A stretch of DNA of 42,570 nt from Alphaproteobacteria bacterium (GCA_024402815.1 JAKSTB010000004.1:1-42570); one strand, 5' to 3'. Positions 1 through 9,452 are shown, counted from the stretch's first letter. Program-made: numbers and translations. The notes: a model not told the origin generated them from the sequence alone.

Positions 1-2852
1 CAGAACCTGTGTTTTTACAAATTGCGCGTGATTTAAATATACCTATTGTTGCGACAAATGATGTTTGTTTTCCAGCCCGCGATGATTACGAAGCTATGGA
101 CGCATTAAGTTGTGTTTTGGGACAAACAAAAATCATAGATCCGGACAGACCAAGAAAATCTTCGGAACAATATTTTAAATCTGCCGAAGAAATGGCTGAA
201 TTATTTTCCGATTTGCCGGAAGCGATTGAAAATACTGTAAATATTGCCAAACGTTGTGCATTCTATGTAAATGTGCGTGAACACCCATTATTGCCACGCT
301 TTGGTGATAATTTAGAGACCGAATGTCAAATGTTGCGTGATGCAACTATGAATGGTTTAAAGGAAAGAATTAAACAACATAATATAACGGATACCAAGCC
401 CTATTTTGACCAGGCGGAATATGAATTGGGCGTTATTATTGGTATGGGGTTCCCTGGGTATTTCTTGATAGTGGCCGATTACATTAATTGGTGCAGAAAC
501 AATGACATATTAACCGGACCTGGTCGTGGTTCGGGCGCGGGGTCTATTGTGGCATGGGCTTTGGGGATTACTCACGTTGACCCACTGAAATATGGCTTGT
601 TGTTTGAAAGATTTTTGAATCCTGATCGTGTATCTATGCCCGATTTCGACGTGGACTTTGAACCAACTGGCATAGAACGCGTATTAGAATATGTTTGCAA
701 AAAATATGGTCGTAATTCAGTATGCAGAATTATAACCTTTGGTAGTTTACAGGCGCGTGGTGCGGTTCGTGATATTGGTCGTGTGTATGGTATGCCTTAT
801 TCTAAATCTGATAATTTATCAAAACTGATACCGTCTGATGCAAAAACATTAAAGGCGGCGGTTGATAAATCTGATGAAATCAAGGTGATATTGGAAAATG
901 ATGCCGATATGAACAAGGTTGTTAAAGTCGCCGAAGATTTGGAAGGTTCTATACGTAATCTGGGACAGCATGCGTGTGGTGTGGTTATAGGTGACCGGCC
1001 TACCACCCAGATAGCGCCAGTGTATCGTGATCCTGTGAACCCGTTGCCGTCTTGTCAATATGATGGACATTATTTGGAACCAACAGGTTTGATAAAATTC
1101 GACTTTTTGGGATTGGAAACTTTGGTAGTGTTGAAAAATGCGGTTAAATTGGTTCAACAAACCCATGGTATAAATATAGATTTGGACAGCATTCCAACTG
1201 ATGATGCAAAAACTATGGAATTATGGCAGGCAGGTTTAACAGAAGGTATATTCCAATTTGATGCCCCGTTTGTTCAACAGACATTGAAAAAGATGCATCC
1301 AACTAATTTCTTGGAAATATCCGCGTTGAATGCGTTGAACCGTCCTGGGCCTATTGCGAACATTCCACAATTTATTGCGCGTATGCATGGCGAAGAAACG
1401 ATTGAATATGTTCATCCATTGGCAGAACCTATATTAAAAGAAACCTATGGCATTATTGTTTACCAGGAACAAGTTATGCAATTAACACGTGCGTTGGCTG
1501 GGTTTACTCGTGGTCAATCTGATAGTGTGCGTAAAGCCATGGGTAAAAAGAAAATTGCAGAACTGGAAAAATTGGAAGTCAAATTCTTTGAGGGATGCAA
1601 GAAAGAAGGAACATTGGAAGAACCCGCCGCAAAGGAATTGTGGGAAAAATTTAAAAAGTTTGCGGAATATGCGTTTAATAAATCGCATGCGTTGGCTTAT
1701 TCTATTGTTGCAAACCAATGCGCGTATATCAAAGCGCATTTCCCTGCGGAATTTTTGGCCGCGTCTATGTCCAGTAATATGAATGATACTGACCAATTGG
1801 CTGTGTTTGTGGATGATGCTAAATCTAACTTTAATATCCAAATTGTTCCGCCTGATATAAACGAAAGTGAATCTTTGTTCACAGTTAAAAATGGTAAAAT
1901 TGTTTATGCCCTGGCAGCTATCAAAGGGGTTGGAACAATTGCCACAGATGCGATTATCAAAGAACGCGAAGATCACGGCAAATTCAAGAATTTGACTGAT
2001 TTTGCAAAACGGTGTGCACCAATAATAAACAAACGTATTTTAGAAGCATTTGCCAAGGTTGGTGTTCTGGATTCTTTGGAAAAAAATCGTGCTTTGATAT
2101 ATATGAACGCGGATGCGATTTTGGCATATGCATCTAAATCGCGCGAAACCGCGAATACATTGTCTTTGTTCGCCAACACCACCGAAGATGATGTTGTTGA
2201 TAACAGATTATTAAAAGATTTGCCAAAGACAACGTCATGGACATTTACACAAAAATTGGAAAATGAATTGTCTGCTTTGGGTTTTTATATATCGGCACAT
2301 CCATTGGATCAATATAAACATTTGATAAACAAATATGGATTGACCACCAGTGCGGTGCTTGCCAATATGGGCGACAGAAAACCAGTACAGATTGCCGCTG
2401 CTGTTAATTCGTTTTCACGCAGAAAAACCAAGACAGGCAAAGAGTTATTGACCATAAATGCATCCGACAGTCATGGCAACATGGATTGTGTCGCATTTGG
2501 TGAATCCGCTATCGCGTTATCTGAAATATTAAAAAATGAAACCGAAGTTGTTATATCAGGAAAAACATCTGTGCGTGATGACAGTGTATCTGTATTTGTT
2601 GATTCTATTGTTTCATTAAATTTATGGATTGCCCGGGTTGCACGAAAAATGTCCATAGATATTCGCGACCAATCGATTTTGCCAGATGTAAAAAAGGCGA
2701 TTTCTGCCCTGAATCCTGGGAATACACAAATTGTTTTGAATCTGTATTCAAATGGTAAAAGTGCATCTTTGGTTTTGAAAAATATGGTGGAGCTGGGGCC
2801 GACCACCGCGAAAGATTTAACAGGTTTGGGAACCAAGGTTGTGATAGAATGA
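1..2852 (+). CDS. dnaE: DNA polymerase III subunit alpha, 5'-truncated by window edge
   Basis: Replicative C-family DNA polymerase. The reading frame is open to the left edge (codon phase starts at base 3), so about the first 200 residues, most of the PHP domain, lie outside. What remains begins with the PHP end (VATNDVCFPARDDYEAMDAL), then the palm with GPGRGSGAGS and the catalytic motif PDFDVDF (about residues 211-217 counted from base 9). The third catalytic Asp is in IKFDFLGL near residue 364. The fingers and helix-hairpin-helix region follow, and an OB fold near residues 790-860 (PVQIAAAVNSFSRRKTKTGK). The visible 948 or so residues agree with a full length near 1150. The stop overlaps the rsmH start by 4 bases (ATGA), which suggests translational coupling. 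That dnaE-rsmH pairing is unusual, since rsmH normally heads the division and cell wall cluster. Confidence 0.96.
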   Translation, partial: EPVFLQIARDLNIPIVATNDVCFPARDDYEAMDALSCVLGQTKIIDPDRPRKSSEQYFKSAEEMAELFSDLPEAIENTVNIAKRCAFYVNVREHPLLPRFGDNLETECQMLRDATMNGLKERIKQHNITDTKPYFDQAEYELGVIIGMGFPGYFLIVADYINWCRNNDILTGPGRGSGAGSIVAWALGITHVDPLKYGLLFERFLNPDRVSMPDFDVDFEPTGIERVLEYVCKKYGRNSVCRIITFGSLQARGAVRDIGRVYGMPYSKSDNLSKLIPSDAKTLKAAVDKSDEIKVILENDADMNKVVKVAEDLEGSIRNLGQHACGVVIGDRPTTQIAPVYRDPVNPLPSCQYDGHYLEPTGLIKFDFLGLETLVVLKNAVKLVQQTHGINIDLDSIPTDDAKTMELWQAGLTEGIFQFDAPFVQQTLKKMHPTNFLEISALNALNRPGPIANIPQFIARMHGEETIEYVHPLAEPILKETYGIIVYQEQVMQLTRALAGFTRGQSDSVRKAMGKKKIAELEKLEVKFFEGCKKEGTLEEPAAKELWEKFKKFAEYAFNKSHALAYSIVANQCAYIKAHFPAEFLAASMSSNMNDTDQLAVFVDDAKSNFNIQIVPPDINESESLFTVKNGKIVYALAAIKGVGTIATDAIIKEREDHGKFKNLTDFAKRCAPIINKRILEAFAKVGVLDSLEKNRALIYMNADAILAYASKSRETANTLSLFANTTEDDVVDNRLLKDLPKTTSWTFTQKLENELSALGFYISAHPLDQYKHLINKYGLTTSAVLANMGDRKPVQIAAAVNSFSRRKTKTGKELLTINASDSHGNMDCVAFGESAIALSEILKNETEVVISGKTSVRDDSVSVFVDSIVSLNLWIARVARKMSIDIRDQSILPDVKKAISALNPGNTQIVLNLYSNGKSASLVLKNMVELGPTTAKDLTGLGTKVVIE

Positions 2853-3700
2853 TGAAACATATCCCTGTTCTTTTGAATGATGTTTTGGAAATGTTGGGCG
2901 ATATTCGTGGACACACGATTGTAGATTGTACTTTCGGTGCCGGTGGTTATACGCGTGCTTTCTTGGAACGCGGTGCCAATGTAATTGCTTTTGACAGGGA
3001 TAAAAATGTTATTGTGGGTGCTGAACAAATCAAAAAAGAATATGGGGACAGATTCCGGTTTATAAATGATGATTTTTCTACGATAAATCAATTAGATAAC
3101 ACTGAATTTGATGATGTGGTTTTTGATTTGGGAATATCATCAATGCAAATTGATAATGGCGACCGTGGTTTTTCTTTTCGCTTTGATGGACCATTGGATA
3201 TGCGTATGGATTCAGGTACGAAACACAGCGCACTTGATTTAATCAAAGAAAAATCCGCTGACGAATTGGCTGATATATTATATGAATATGGTGATGTGAA
3301 AAAATCGCGGTTGTTGGCTAAAATTATTAAACAAGAATTGCCGACAACGACTTTTCAGTTGCGTGATTTAATAAAAAATCCACATGATATTGCCCCTGTA
3401 TTCCAGGCATTACGTATTGCGGTCAATGATGAAATGGGCCAGATAAAATCTGCTTTGGAATCTGTGCACGATATGTTGCGTGTGGGCGGAAAATGTGCAT
3501 GTGTAACATTTCATTCAATCGAAGATAGGTTGGTAAAAAATACCTTTAAACAATGGACTACAAATGTTGGTGACCCCAGATTGCCAGAAACCAAGCCCGC
3601 TGAATACAAAATGTTAAAGGTTTATACGCCATCTGACGAAGAATTAAATCAAAATCCACGTGCCAGATCTGCGCATTTGCGTGGGGTGCAGAAAGGGTAA
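2849..3700 (+). CDS. rsmH: 16S rRNA (cytosine(1402)-N4)-methyltransferase RsmH (MraW)
   Basis: SAM-dependent enzyme that N4-methylates C1402 in the decoding centre of 16S rRNA. At 283 aa it is a little short for the family (about 310). Visible signatures: N-terminal HIPVLLNDVLEML, SAM motif I VDCTFGAGGYTRAFLERGA, the acidic second-strand end AFDRDKN, DLGISSMQIDNGDRGFSFR, GPLDMRMD, and the C-terminal ACVTFHSIEDRLVKNTF followed by NPRARSAHLRG. The start overlaps the dnaE stop (ATGA) and has no clear Shine-Dalgarno, so reinitiation is likely. The division genes that normally follow rsmH (ftsL, ftsI, murE) are absent here, so the gene has been detached from the dcw cluster. Confidence 0.95.
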   Translation: MMKHIPVLLNDVLEMLGDIRGHTIVDCTFGAGGYTRAFLERGANVIAFDRDKNVIVGAEQIKKEYGDRFRFINDDFSTINQLDNTEFDDVVFDLGISSMQIDNGDRGFSFRFDGPLDMRMDSGTKHSALDLIKEKSADELADILYEYGDVKKSRLLAKIIKQELPTTTFQLRDLIKNPHDIAPVFQALRIAVNDEMGQIKSALESVHDMLRVGGKCACVTFHSIEDRLVKNTFKQWTTNVGDPRLPETKPAEYKMLKVYTPSDEELNQNPRARSAHLRGVQKG

Positions 3701-3709
3701 AATATGCTA

Positions 3710-3739
3710 TTGACCTGGTTTTTGATTTTGTGTTAAAAT
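3710..3739 (+). promoter_or_regulatory. Sigma-70-type promoter for the 3761-4931 gene pair
   Basis: TTGACC at 3710-3715, an 18-base spacer and TAAAAT at 3734-3739. An AAAGGAAAG Shine-Dalgarno and the ATG at 3761 follow. It lies immediately after the rsmH stop, so it would start a new transcription unit. Confidence 0.5.
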
Positions 3740-3760
3740 GACCGAACAAAGGAAAGAAAG

Positions 3761-4309
3761 ATGAAAAAAATATTACAATATTCTGTGTTTTTTAGCGCGG
3801 TTTTATTGGTGTTGATGGCCACTGCTGAAGCAGTATGCCCGGTATGTACAATCGCGATTGGTGCGGGATTAGAAGGTATGCGTATGCTGGGGGTCAAAGA
3901 TATTATAACTGGTATTTGGACCGGTGGTTTGACGGTGTCTTTGATTGGTTGGACTGCTAATTATATGAAAAAACACAATGTTCGCGGTTGGTTTTGGTAT
4001 TTGTTAAATGTGTTGGTCTATGTATCTTTATTGGCGGGGGTGTATTTTGTGCCAGCAGATAACCCAATCGTAAAATGGTGGGATAATTGCATGTGGGGTA
4101 TGGATCAATTCTTGTTGGGGATAATTGTTGGTGCCCTGACATTTATATTGATGGAATTATGGTATGTTCATATCAAGAAAAACAATGGTGGACATGCCCT
4201 GTTCCCATTTCAAAAGGTTGTGATGCCTTTTGGTGGGCTGTTGTTTATAACGGTTGTATTTTTAGCAATTATCAAATGGTTGCCAAAAATCGGGATTGTT
4301 TTGTGCTAA
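3761..4309 (+). CDS. Multi-pass membrane protein with CPVC motif, function unknown
   Basis: A 182-residue integral membrane protein. It has an N-terminal hydrophobic segment (about residues 7-24) that could be a signal peptide or first helix, directly followed by a CPVC motif at about 26-29. Further hydrophobic segments lie near 48-66, 78-96, 117-132 and 152-172. A Trp-rich turn (WWDNCMWGMDQF) precedes the fourth. The Cys pair sits at the membrane face, where a thiol-redox or metal-binding role could be imagined, but nothing confirms it. A good Shine-Dalgarno (AAAGGAAAG) supports the start. It is followed 22 bases later by a helical protein, probably in the same operon. From memory, a CPVCT-x-AIGAG-type membrane protein beside a similar helical partner is common in Patescibacteria; this was not verified. 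Confidence 0.8.
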   Translation: MKKILQYSVFFSAVLLVLMATAEAVCPVCTIAIGAGLEGMRMLGVKDIITGIWTGGLTVSLIGWTANYMKKHNVRGWFWYLLNVLVYVSLLAGVYFVPADNPIVKWWDNCMWGMDQFLLGIIVGALTFILMELWYVHIKKNNGGHALFPFQKVVMPFGGLLFITVVFLAIIKWLPKIGIVLC

Positions 4310-4331
4310 TTGAAAACGAAAGGAAGTATTG

Positions 4332-4931
4332 ATGAAAAAAGCTGATAAAAAATTATCTATGGAAGAAATGATTTCAAAATTGGATGCTGCAAAAAAGGCT
4401 AATCCTTTGGATTTGTCATCCGATCAAGATTTATCTATTGCTTTGATGAATTTGGTATCTTTGGAAGAACATTTCTTTTTCAGTGGTGCAAAAACCGGCA
4501 AAGTTGGTTTTTATGATTTGATTAACACTGTTCGCAATATGCGTAAAGAATTGATGGAACGTATCGTTAAAAAATCTGGTCCAGAAGATGGCGAAGTTTG
4601 GTGTATTTCTAAACATTTGTTGGCTGCTTCTATGCGCTTGTACGAAGTTGGTACAAAGGCAATGGGCGCGGGTCGCAAAAAAGATGCGTATGAAATGTTT
4701 TCACGCGCATATGATTTGTATTCTCTGTTTTGGGGATTGAATATGCACCTGATTGATTTGGATGGTGTTCATGAATCTATCCCAGATTTTTATGACGGCG
4801 CATCTAAACAATGCAAAATGCCAGAAACCGAAAAAAAAGCTGTAAAACCAGTTGAAACTGGCGAAAAAAAGAGCGCTGTTAAACGTTTGGGACGATGGGT
4901 TAAAAATGCTGTTAATTGTTGTATCGAATAA
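4332..4931 (+). CDS. Conserved helical cytoplasmic protein, function unknown
   Basis: A 199-residue soluble protein, predicted mostly alpha-helical. The ATG at 4332 is preferred over the TTG codon just before it because AGGAAG (4321-4326) is well spaced. Landmarks: DLSIALMNLVSLEEHFFF near residues 34-51, an RNMRKELMERIVKKSG helix, EVWCISKHLLAASMRLYEVG, and a TPR-like helix pair (KKDAYEMFSRAYDLYSLFWG). The tail is Lys-rich with a short amphipathic end. No catalytic motif is seen. It sits 22 bases after the CPVC membrane protein and was probably co-inherited with it, so it may be its cytoplasmic partner (inference). Confidence 0.8.
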   Translation: MKKADKKLSMEEMISKLDAAKKANPLDLSSDQDLSIALMNLVSLEEHFFFSGAKTGKVGFYDLINTVRNMRKELMERIVKKSGPEDGEVWCISKHLLAASMRLYEVGTKAMGAGRKKDAYEMFSRAYDLYSLFWGLNMHLIDLDGVHESIPDFYDGASKQCKMPETEKKAVKPVETGEKKSAVKRLGRWVKNAVNCCIE

Positions 4932-4935
4932 ACAC

Positions 4936-4965
4936 TTGATTTGATACATTTAAAAATGATAAAAT
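4936..4965 (+). promoter_or_regulatory. Sigma-70-type promoter for the 878-aa secreted protein
   Basis: TTGATT at 4936-4941, an 18-base spacer and TAAAAT at 4960-4965. AGGAAAGAGA and the GTG start at 4988 follow. It separates the secreted-protein gene from the upstream pair. Confidence 0.4.
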
Positions 4966-4987
4966 ACACAGGAAAGAGATTGTTAAC

Positions 4988-7624
4988 GTGGCGGGAATCA
5001 TAAAGAATTTTATCAAAATTTTTTGCATTGCTACATTCGTACCTGTGGCGGTTTTCGCGGACCAGGCGCCGAATTTACGTGGTGGAAATGCCCACAATAA
5101 AGCCACCGTTACTGAATCGGATACTAATTCTTCTATAAGACGTAATGCGACATCTGTTATCGCAAGAACTGCTGCAAAAAATAGCAGAAAAGATCGCAAA
5201 GTCGTCAGTGCCAGAAATGTCGGTGCGCGTTCAACAACTGTTCGTGCGCGTTCTCCTGAAAAAGTTACGGTCAGTTCTGCAAATGTTTCACGTGCGGCGG
5301 TCTCCAAGAAAGTTAATGTTGGTCGTGCGGCTGCATCAAATGTGGTAAGAATGGCCGCATCGGGCAGTAAATATTCTCGTGCTGCAACATCTCAAAACAG
5401 GGCCCGTGCAACAGCTGTCTTTAATGATGTCAGCAAAATTGGTGGTGGATATGCATCTTGTCGCGATTCGTATGCGACGTGTATGGATCAATTCTGTGCT
5501 GTGGCAAATGACACATACAGACGTTGTTTTTGCAGTGACAGATTTACGGCTTTTCGTGATACGGCTGATGCTTTGGAAACCGCATTAACTATGTTGGCGG
5601 ATTTCCAGGATAATAATTTAAATGCTGTGGATAAAACCGCGGAAGAAGTTAACGCGATGTATTCAGCATCCGAAGGTGAAGCTGCTATCAAACGTGATAC
5701 CAGTGCATCACAAAAATTGTTGGACAGTATTGCGGATGTTTTGTCTGGTAAAAAGAAAACGACAAAGAAATCTTCTGCAACTCTTGCGAATATGAGTGTT
5801 GGTGTTTTAGATTTGGGAAGTTTTGGTGGTACTTCATCTGATGATATTTGGGGTGGCAGTTCTTCTACGTTTTCTGATAATGCGAATAGTATATTTAATA
5901 CCCGCAGTAATGTTGAAACTAATTTATCTGAAATGGAAGGTGCAGAATTATATTCCAATGCTAACAGACAATGTATGGAAATAACCCGCGGCGAATGTAA
6001 CAGTGACGCCATGTTTAATTTGGCTCGTTCCGCCTATTCTATCATGATTACACAAGATTGTAATTTGTATGAAAAGAACATAGATGCAAAGAAAGAATCT
6101 GTGCAACAAACGGTCAGAACGGCTGAAAAATATTTACGCGAAGCCAGATTGGAAGAATATCGCGCTCATAATTCCAAGGATGTTAATGATTGTTTGAACA
6201 AGGTTGAAACAGCAATCAAACAACCTACGGCGTGTGGTCCAAATTATGAGAAATGTTTGGATTATACTGGACGTTATATTAATATGACAACAGGTGAACC
6301 TATTTATTCCAAGGCTTTGTTTGGATTGAATGATTTGATTGTTTTGAACGGTAGTGCAGATGTGTTATCTGCAAACGAAGGGTTTAATACATTTTTAGAT
6401 GAAAGAAAAATGTTTGTTACCCAGGCATTAGATTCTTGTCGTTCGATTGCTGATACTGTGTGGTATGAATTTAAAAGAACTGCTTTGATTCAAATTGCCC
6501 AGGCTCAAGATGCCAAGATAGAAGAAGTCAAAGCATCATGCGTTCAAACAATGAAAAGTTGTTATGACGAACAAACTGGGGCTTTGAACGAATTGGCAAC
6601 AGAATCGGTTTCTTCAACAACGGGAGCCCTGTCTGCGATTGCTGCACATGATATGTGTAAAGACCAGGTGTTGGCCTGTGCCGCGTTGTATGGAAATCCT
6701 GATTCTTGTGTTTATGATGATAAAACCAAGACCGTAAAAGATAAAGACGGTGGATGCGGATTGAAATCTTTGTTGGCATATGTGAATACCGTCGATTCAG
6801 TCAAGGTTTCTCAAGGTTGTGAAACATCTCTACGTGAATATGCCCAGGAATTATGCGCATCATCAGATGAAAATCATGAATATCCATGGGGATGCAGATT
6901 GATAAGTTTTGGAAAAGTTAAAGCATTATTGGCGGAACGTGCAGAATTATTTTGTGGACAGAAGTTGATTGTTGATGTGGAAAAGGAAAACGAAAAAGAA
7001 GCGGCCACAGCTGCTGCTACGCAGGCCCAGGCTGCTGCTATCGCGGCAACTGCATCTACAACAGCTGTTCAAAACGACAAGGCAGCAATGCATAACCATG
7101 TTTATTCTCGTGCTGCCATAAACACAGGTACGACTGTAACCGGTGGTGCATCCACAAACTTAAGAAATGTAGATCAAAACTTGGTTACTGGTATTACAGA
7201 TCCTGAAGTGGTTATAGATAAAATTGCGAACGAAATTAAACGTGATATACAGGCAGAATTGAATAAAGTATGTTATTCTGTGGCTGGTGAAGGACAATTA
7301 TTATGGGTTGAAAATACAAGTGGTGCTGGATTTACTGCGGGTGATACATTAAAAATGTCTTCTTCGTGGATGAAAACAGTATTCGGAACAGATTCAGATT
7401 TGTCAATGTTAGACAAGGATCATTATGGTGTTCAAGGTTTTAAGGTCACTGTCCCCAAAACCGGAAATACTCTTACAACGGGCAGTGGCAGTTGGGTGTC
7501 TTTTGGTTGGGGGGGATGCGTACAACCTTCTGTTAAGTTGATGTGTGGTTTGCAAAATGTGGGAACAAAAAAGACAACTAAAGATACAAGTAAAATAAAA
7601 AAAAATAAAGATAAGAGGCAGTGA
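4988..7624 (+). CDS. Large secreted cysteine-rich protein, function unknown
   Basis: An 878-residue protein with a GTG start preceded by AGGAAAGAGA. The N-terminus is a signal peptide (IIKNFIKIFCIATFVPVAVFA, cleavage probably before DQAP, about residue 25). Residues 30-150 are a basic Ser/Ala/Arg/Val-rich low-complexity stretch. After it comes a Cys-rich module at about 155-185 with spaced pairs (YASCRDSYATCMDQFC, then YRRCFCSDRF). More Cys follow through the middle (CMEITRGEC, CGPNYEKCLDY, CKDQVLACAALYGNPDSC), consistent with a disulfide-bonded periplasmic or surface protein. An Ala/Thr-rich helical stretch lies near 670-700, a globular C-terminal domain at about 735-860, and the end is very Lys-rich. 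The family is unrecognised. It is likely co-transcribed with the secreted protein at 7697. Confidence 0.82.
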   Translation: MAGIIKNFIKIFCIATFVPVAVFADQAPNLRGGNAHNKATVTESDTNSSIRRNATSVIARTAAKNSRKDRKVVSARNVGARSTTVRARSPEKVTVSSANVSRAAVSKKVNVGRAAASNVVRMAASGSKYSRAATSQNRARATAVFNDVSKIGGGYASCRDSYATCMDQFCAVANDTYRRCFCSDRFTAFRDTADALETALTMLADFQDNNLNAVDKTAEEVNAMYSASEGEAAIKRDTSASQKLLDSIADVLSGKKKTTKKSSATLANMSVGVLDLGSFGGTSSDDIWGGSSSTFSDNANSIFNTRSNVETNLSEMEGAELYSNANRQCMEITRGECNSDAMFNLARSAYSIMITQDCNLYEKNIDAKKESVQQTVRTAEKYLREARLEEYRAHNSKDVNDCLNKVETAIKQPTACGPNYEKCLDYTGRYINMTTGEPIYSKALFGLNDLIVLNGSADVLSANEGFNTFLDERKMFVTQALDSCRSIADTVWYEFKRTALIQIAQAQDAKIEEVKASCVQTMKSCYDEQTGALNELATESVSSTTGALSAIAAHDMCKDQVLACAALYGNPDSCVYDDKTKTVKDKDGGCGLKSLLAYVNTVDSVKVSQGCETSLREYAQELCASSDENHEYPWGCRLISFGKVKALLAERAELFCGQKLIVDVEKENEKEAATAAATQAQAAAIAATASTTAVQNDKAAMHNHVYSRAAINTGTTVTGGASTNLRNVDQNLVTGITDPEVVIDKIANEIKRDIQAELNKVCYSVAGEGQLLWVENTSGAGFTAGDTLKMSSSWMKTVFGTDSDLSMLDKDHYGVQGFKVTVPKTGNTLTTGSGSWVSFGWGGCVQPSVKLMCGLQNVGTKKTTKDTSKIKKNKDKRQ

Positions 7625-7696
7625 AACGAGCAACAAAGTGCGAAATTGGGTGGATATCTAACTGGTGGCAAGTGTTATTTGAAATAGGATTAGTAT

Positions 7697-8914
7697 ATGA
7701 AAAAGTTTTTGTTATTTTTATCGTTTTGTATATTTCCTGGGTTAGCATCTGCTGGCTATTATTATACCAGTGATAATGCTTTTGATTCCCACAAGTCTGT
7801 GTGGGGAAATCCGACTATGAGTGATACGGTTGTCGAACATTCGGCTAATGTGGGCAAATTCGAAATAAAAAAGAAAACTTTGTCAAAATATCATTCATCG
7901 CACGAAAACACAAAGAAATATGAAACCTTTGTCGCATTGGTCGCGCATGAGATTGCTACGCATGGTGCAAAATTTTGTTTGACACAAATTGGCTCTTGGA
8001 TTGATAGTGATCAGTGGATTTTCTATCAAGTTCCATATGTTCCAGGCAGTTTTCAGTGTGCTTGGTTTTGTGAACCTGGATATGATGGTCACGGATGTCA
8101 TGACGAAACCAGTGCCGCATCCGCGTGTGATACCACAAATTATAAACAAACGTATGAATATTGGACGGGTGACGGTGATCTAAAACCGTTGGATATATGG
8201 TCTAGATCAGGTGCTGCCCAGCAAGTGAAATTTTTTACATCAGGTTTTCCTGTGGATCGTTGGGGCCAGGCGGTGATTTTAGGGGCCACAGATTTCTTGG
8301 ATCATGGTTTGGTTGTAAAACCAATACTGTTGTCCAGACATGGTACATCTACGTCGTTGGGATTGGCATCAATACCCGCAAATGGTGTAACAAAGACACT
8401 TTGTGCCCAGGGCTTTACTAAAAATGATAAATGCGAAATGTCCAGCGGAACATGTGGTAATATTGATTGGTGCAGATATTGGAATGAAAATGAAGAATGG
8501 GGGCAATTTGTTAAAAATGGCTATAATTCCACCACCCATTACAAAGAACCAGATGAAGAATGGGTTGATACAAGTGATCATTCCAAAGGTAAACGTGCAT
8601 GTTATAACCCAAAATGTAAAAATGGTATGGATTTTGGCACAGATTTGAAATGCAGTTCATGTGCAGATAGTGTTGTGGAGGGCTTTTGCGACGTCGAAGG
8701 TAATGCCAACAAAGGTAAATGTATGAAGTGTAATGTTGGACAATATTTTTCCAAGACAGATTGTGAATGTAAACAAGTATCTACAATCATAGATAAAAAA
8801 TATTTGGAATCTGGTCCATATGCTGATAAACAATGTTGGTCAATTGCCGATTTAACAGAATACAGAACCTGTGTTTTGGGTGAAACAGCATCGGATTCTG
8901 GAGATTCAAATTAA
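7697..8914 (+). CDS. Secreted cysteine-rich protein with EGF-like motif, function unknown
   Basis: A 405-residue protein with a clear signal peptide (MKKFLLFLSFCIFPGLASA, cleavage before GYYY). The mature part has about twenty Cys. They include a CAWFCEPGYDGHGC segment (about residues 115-128) resembling the end of an EGF-like repeat, and a C-terminal CMKCNVGQYFSKTDCECK segment resembling Cys-rich receptor-like repeats. The rest is unrecognised. It lies 72 bases after the 878-aa secreted protein and ends at a strong terminator, so both probably form one exported-protein operon. The likely location is periplasm or cell surface. The repeat comparison rests on Cys spacing only. Confidence 0.8.
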   Translation: MKKFLLFLSFCIFPGLASAGYYYTSDNAFDSHKSVWGNPTMSDTVVEHSANVGKFEIKKKTLSKYHSSHENTKKYETFVALVAHEIATHGAKFCLTQIGSWIDSDQWIFYQVPYVPGSFQCAWFCEPGYDGHGCHDETSAASACDTTNYKQTYEYWTGDGDLKPLDIWSRSGAAQQVKFFTSGFPVDRWGQAVILGATDFLDHGLVVKPILLSRHGTSTSLGLASIPANGVTKTLCAQGFTKNDKCEMSSGTCGNIDWCRYWNENEEWGQFVKNGYNSTTHYKEPDEEWVDTSDHSKGKRACYNPKCKNGMDFGTDLKCSSCADSVVEGFCDVEGNANKGKCMKCNVGQYFSKTDCECKQVSTIIDKKYLESGPYADKQCWSIADLTEYRTCVLGETASDSGDSN

Positions 8915-8918
8915 AAAA

Positions 8919-8942
8919 AGAACCGCCGAAATGGCGGTTTTT
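8919..8942 (+). terminator. Rho-independent terminator
   Basis: Perfect stem AACCGCC-GAAAT-GGCGGTT at 8921-8939 followed by a T run. The A run on the left side lets it also work for the convergent XRE gene on the minus strand. Confidence 0.85.
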
Positions 8943-8962
8943 TAATAATCTGGTTTACAACC

Positions 8963-9379
8963 CTATTCGGTCGTTTTGTTTAATGTTTTTAACATATTCA
9001 TAATCATCGCGCGTTGTTCGTCGGATGGTAAATTCCAATACAAACTGACCAATTGCAAAGATTCATTTTTCGCCAATGGGTCGTCGGTTTTTTGTTCGGA
9101 TACACGCATAGACCGATTGGTTTTTGTTTCAGGTGGAAAATTTCCGGGTAATCCCATAAAGAAAAACGCAACGGATGTTTCCAATGCCTGACTTAAATCA
9201 AACAGACGAGATGCAGGAATTCGATTGCCCGCGGTTTCGTATTTCTGTATCTGTTGAAAACTGACCCCACAACGTTTTGCCAAATCAGATTGAGACATTC
9301 CCAACATAACTCTGCGTAATTGTAAACGTTGGGCTATGTGTTGGTCTACTGATGTGATAACAAGTGGTTTTCGAGACAT
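8963..9379 (-). CDS. XRE-family helix-turn-helix transcriptional regulator
   Basis: A 138-residue DNA-binding protein. It has a Cro/C1-type HTH at about residues 14-70: RLQLRRVMLGMSQSDLAKRC, then GVSFQQIQKYETAGNRIPASRLFDLSQAL. A linker and a short helical C-terminus (LQLVSLYWNLPSDEQRAMIM) follow. This layout, including FFF after the HTH, is common in alphaproteobacterial single-HTH regulators of the SinR-like or Caulobacter cell-cycle type. The start is supported by AGGAT upstream. It is transcribed divergently from gpmI across a 135-base gap. No palindrome that could be its own operator is obvious there. Its targets are unknown. Confidence 0.9.
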   Translation of the reverse strand: MSRKPLVITSVDQHIAQRLQLRRVMLGMSQSDLAKRCGVSFQQIQKYETAGNRIPASRLFDLSQALETSVAFFFMGLPGNFPPETKTNRSMRVSEQKTDDPLAKNESLQLVSLYWNLPSDEQRAMIMNMLKTLNKTTE

Positions 9380-9452
9380 TTGAAATCCTATTTGTTAGTT
9401 ATAATTTAAGAAAACTTTCCTTGTTTTTATATATACAATTTTTCTTTTTATT

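Noticed and set aside
2471-3091. 206-aa minus-strand ORF over the dnaE-rsmH junction
   Set aside because: Antisense to two clear genes; composition is that of a reverse-complement shadow.
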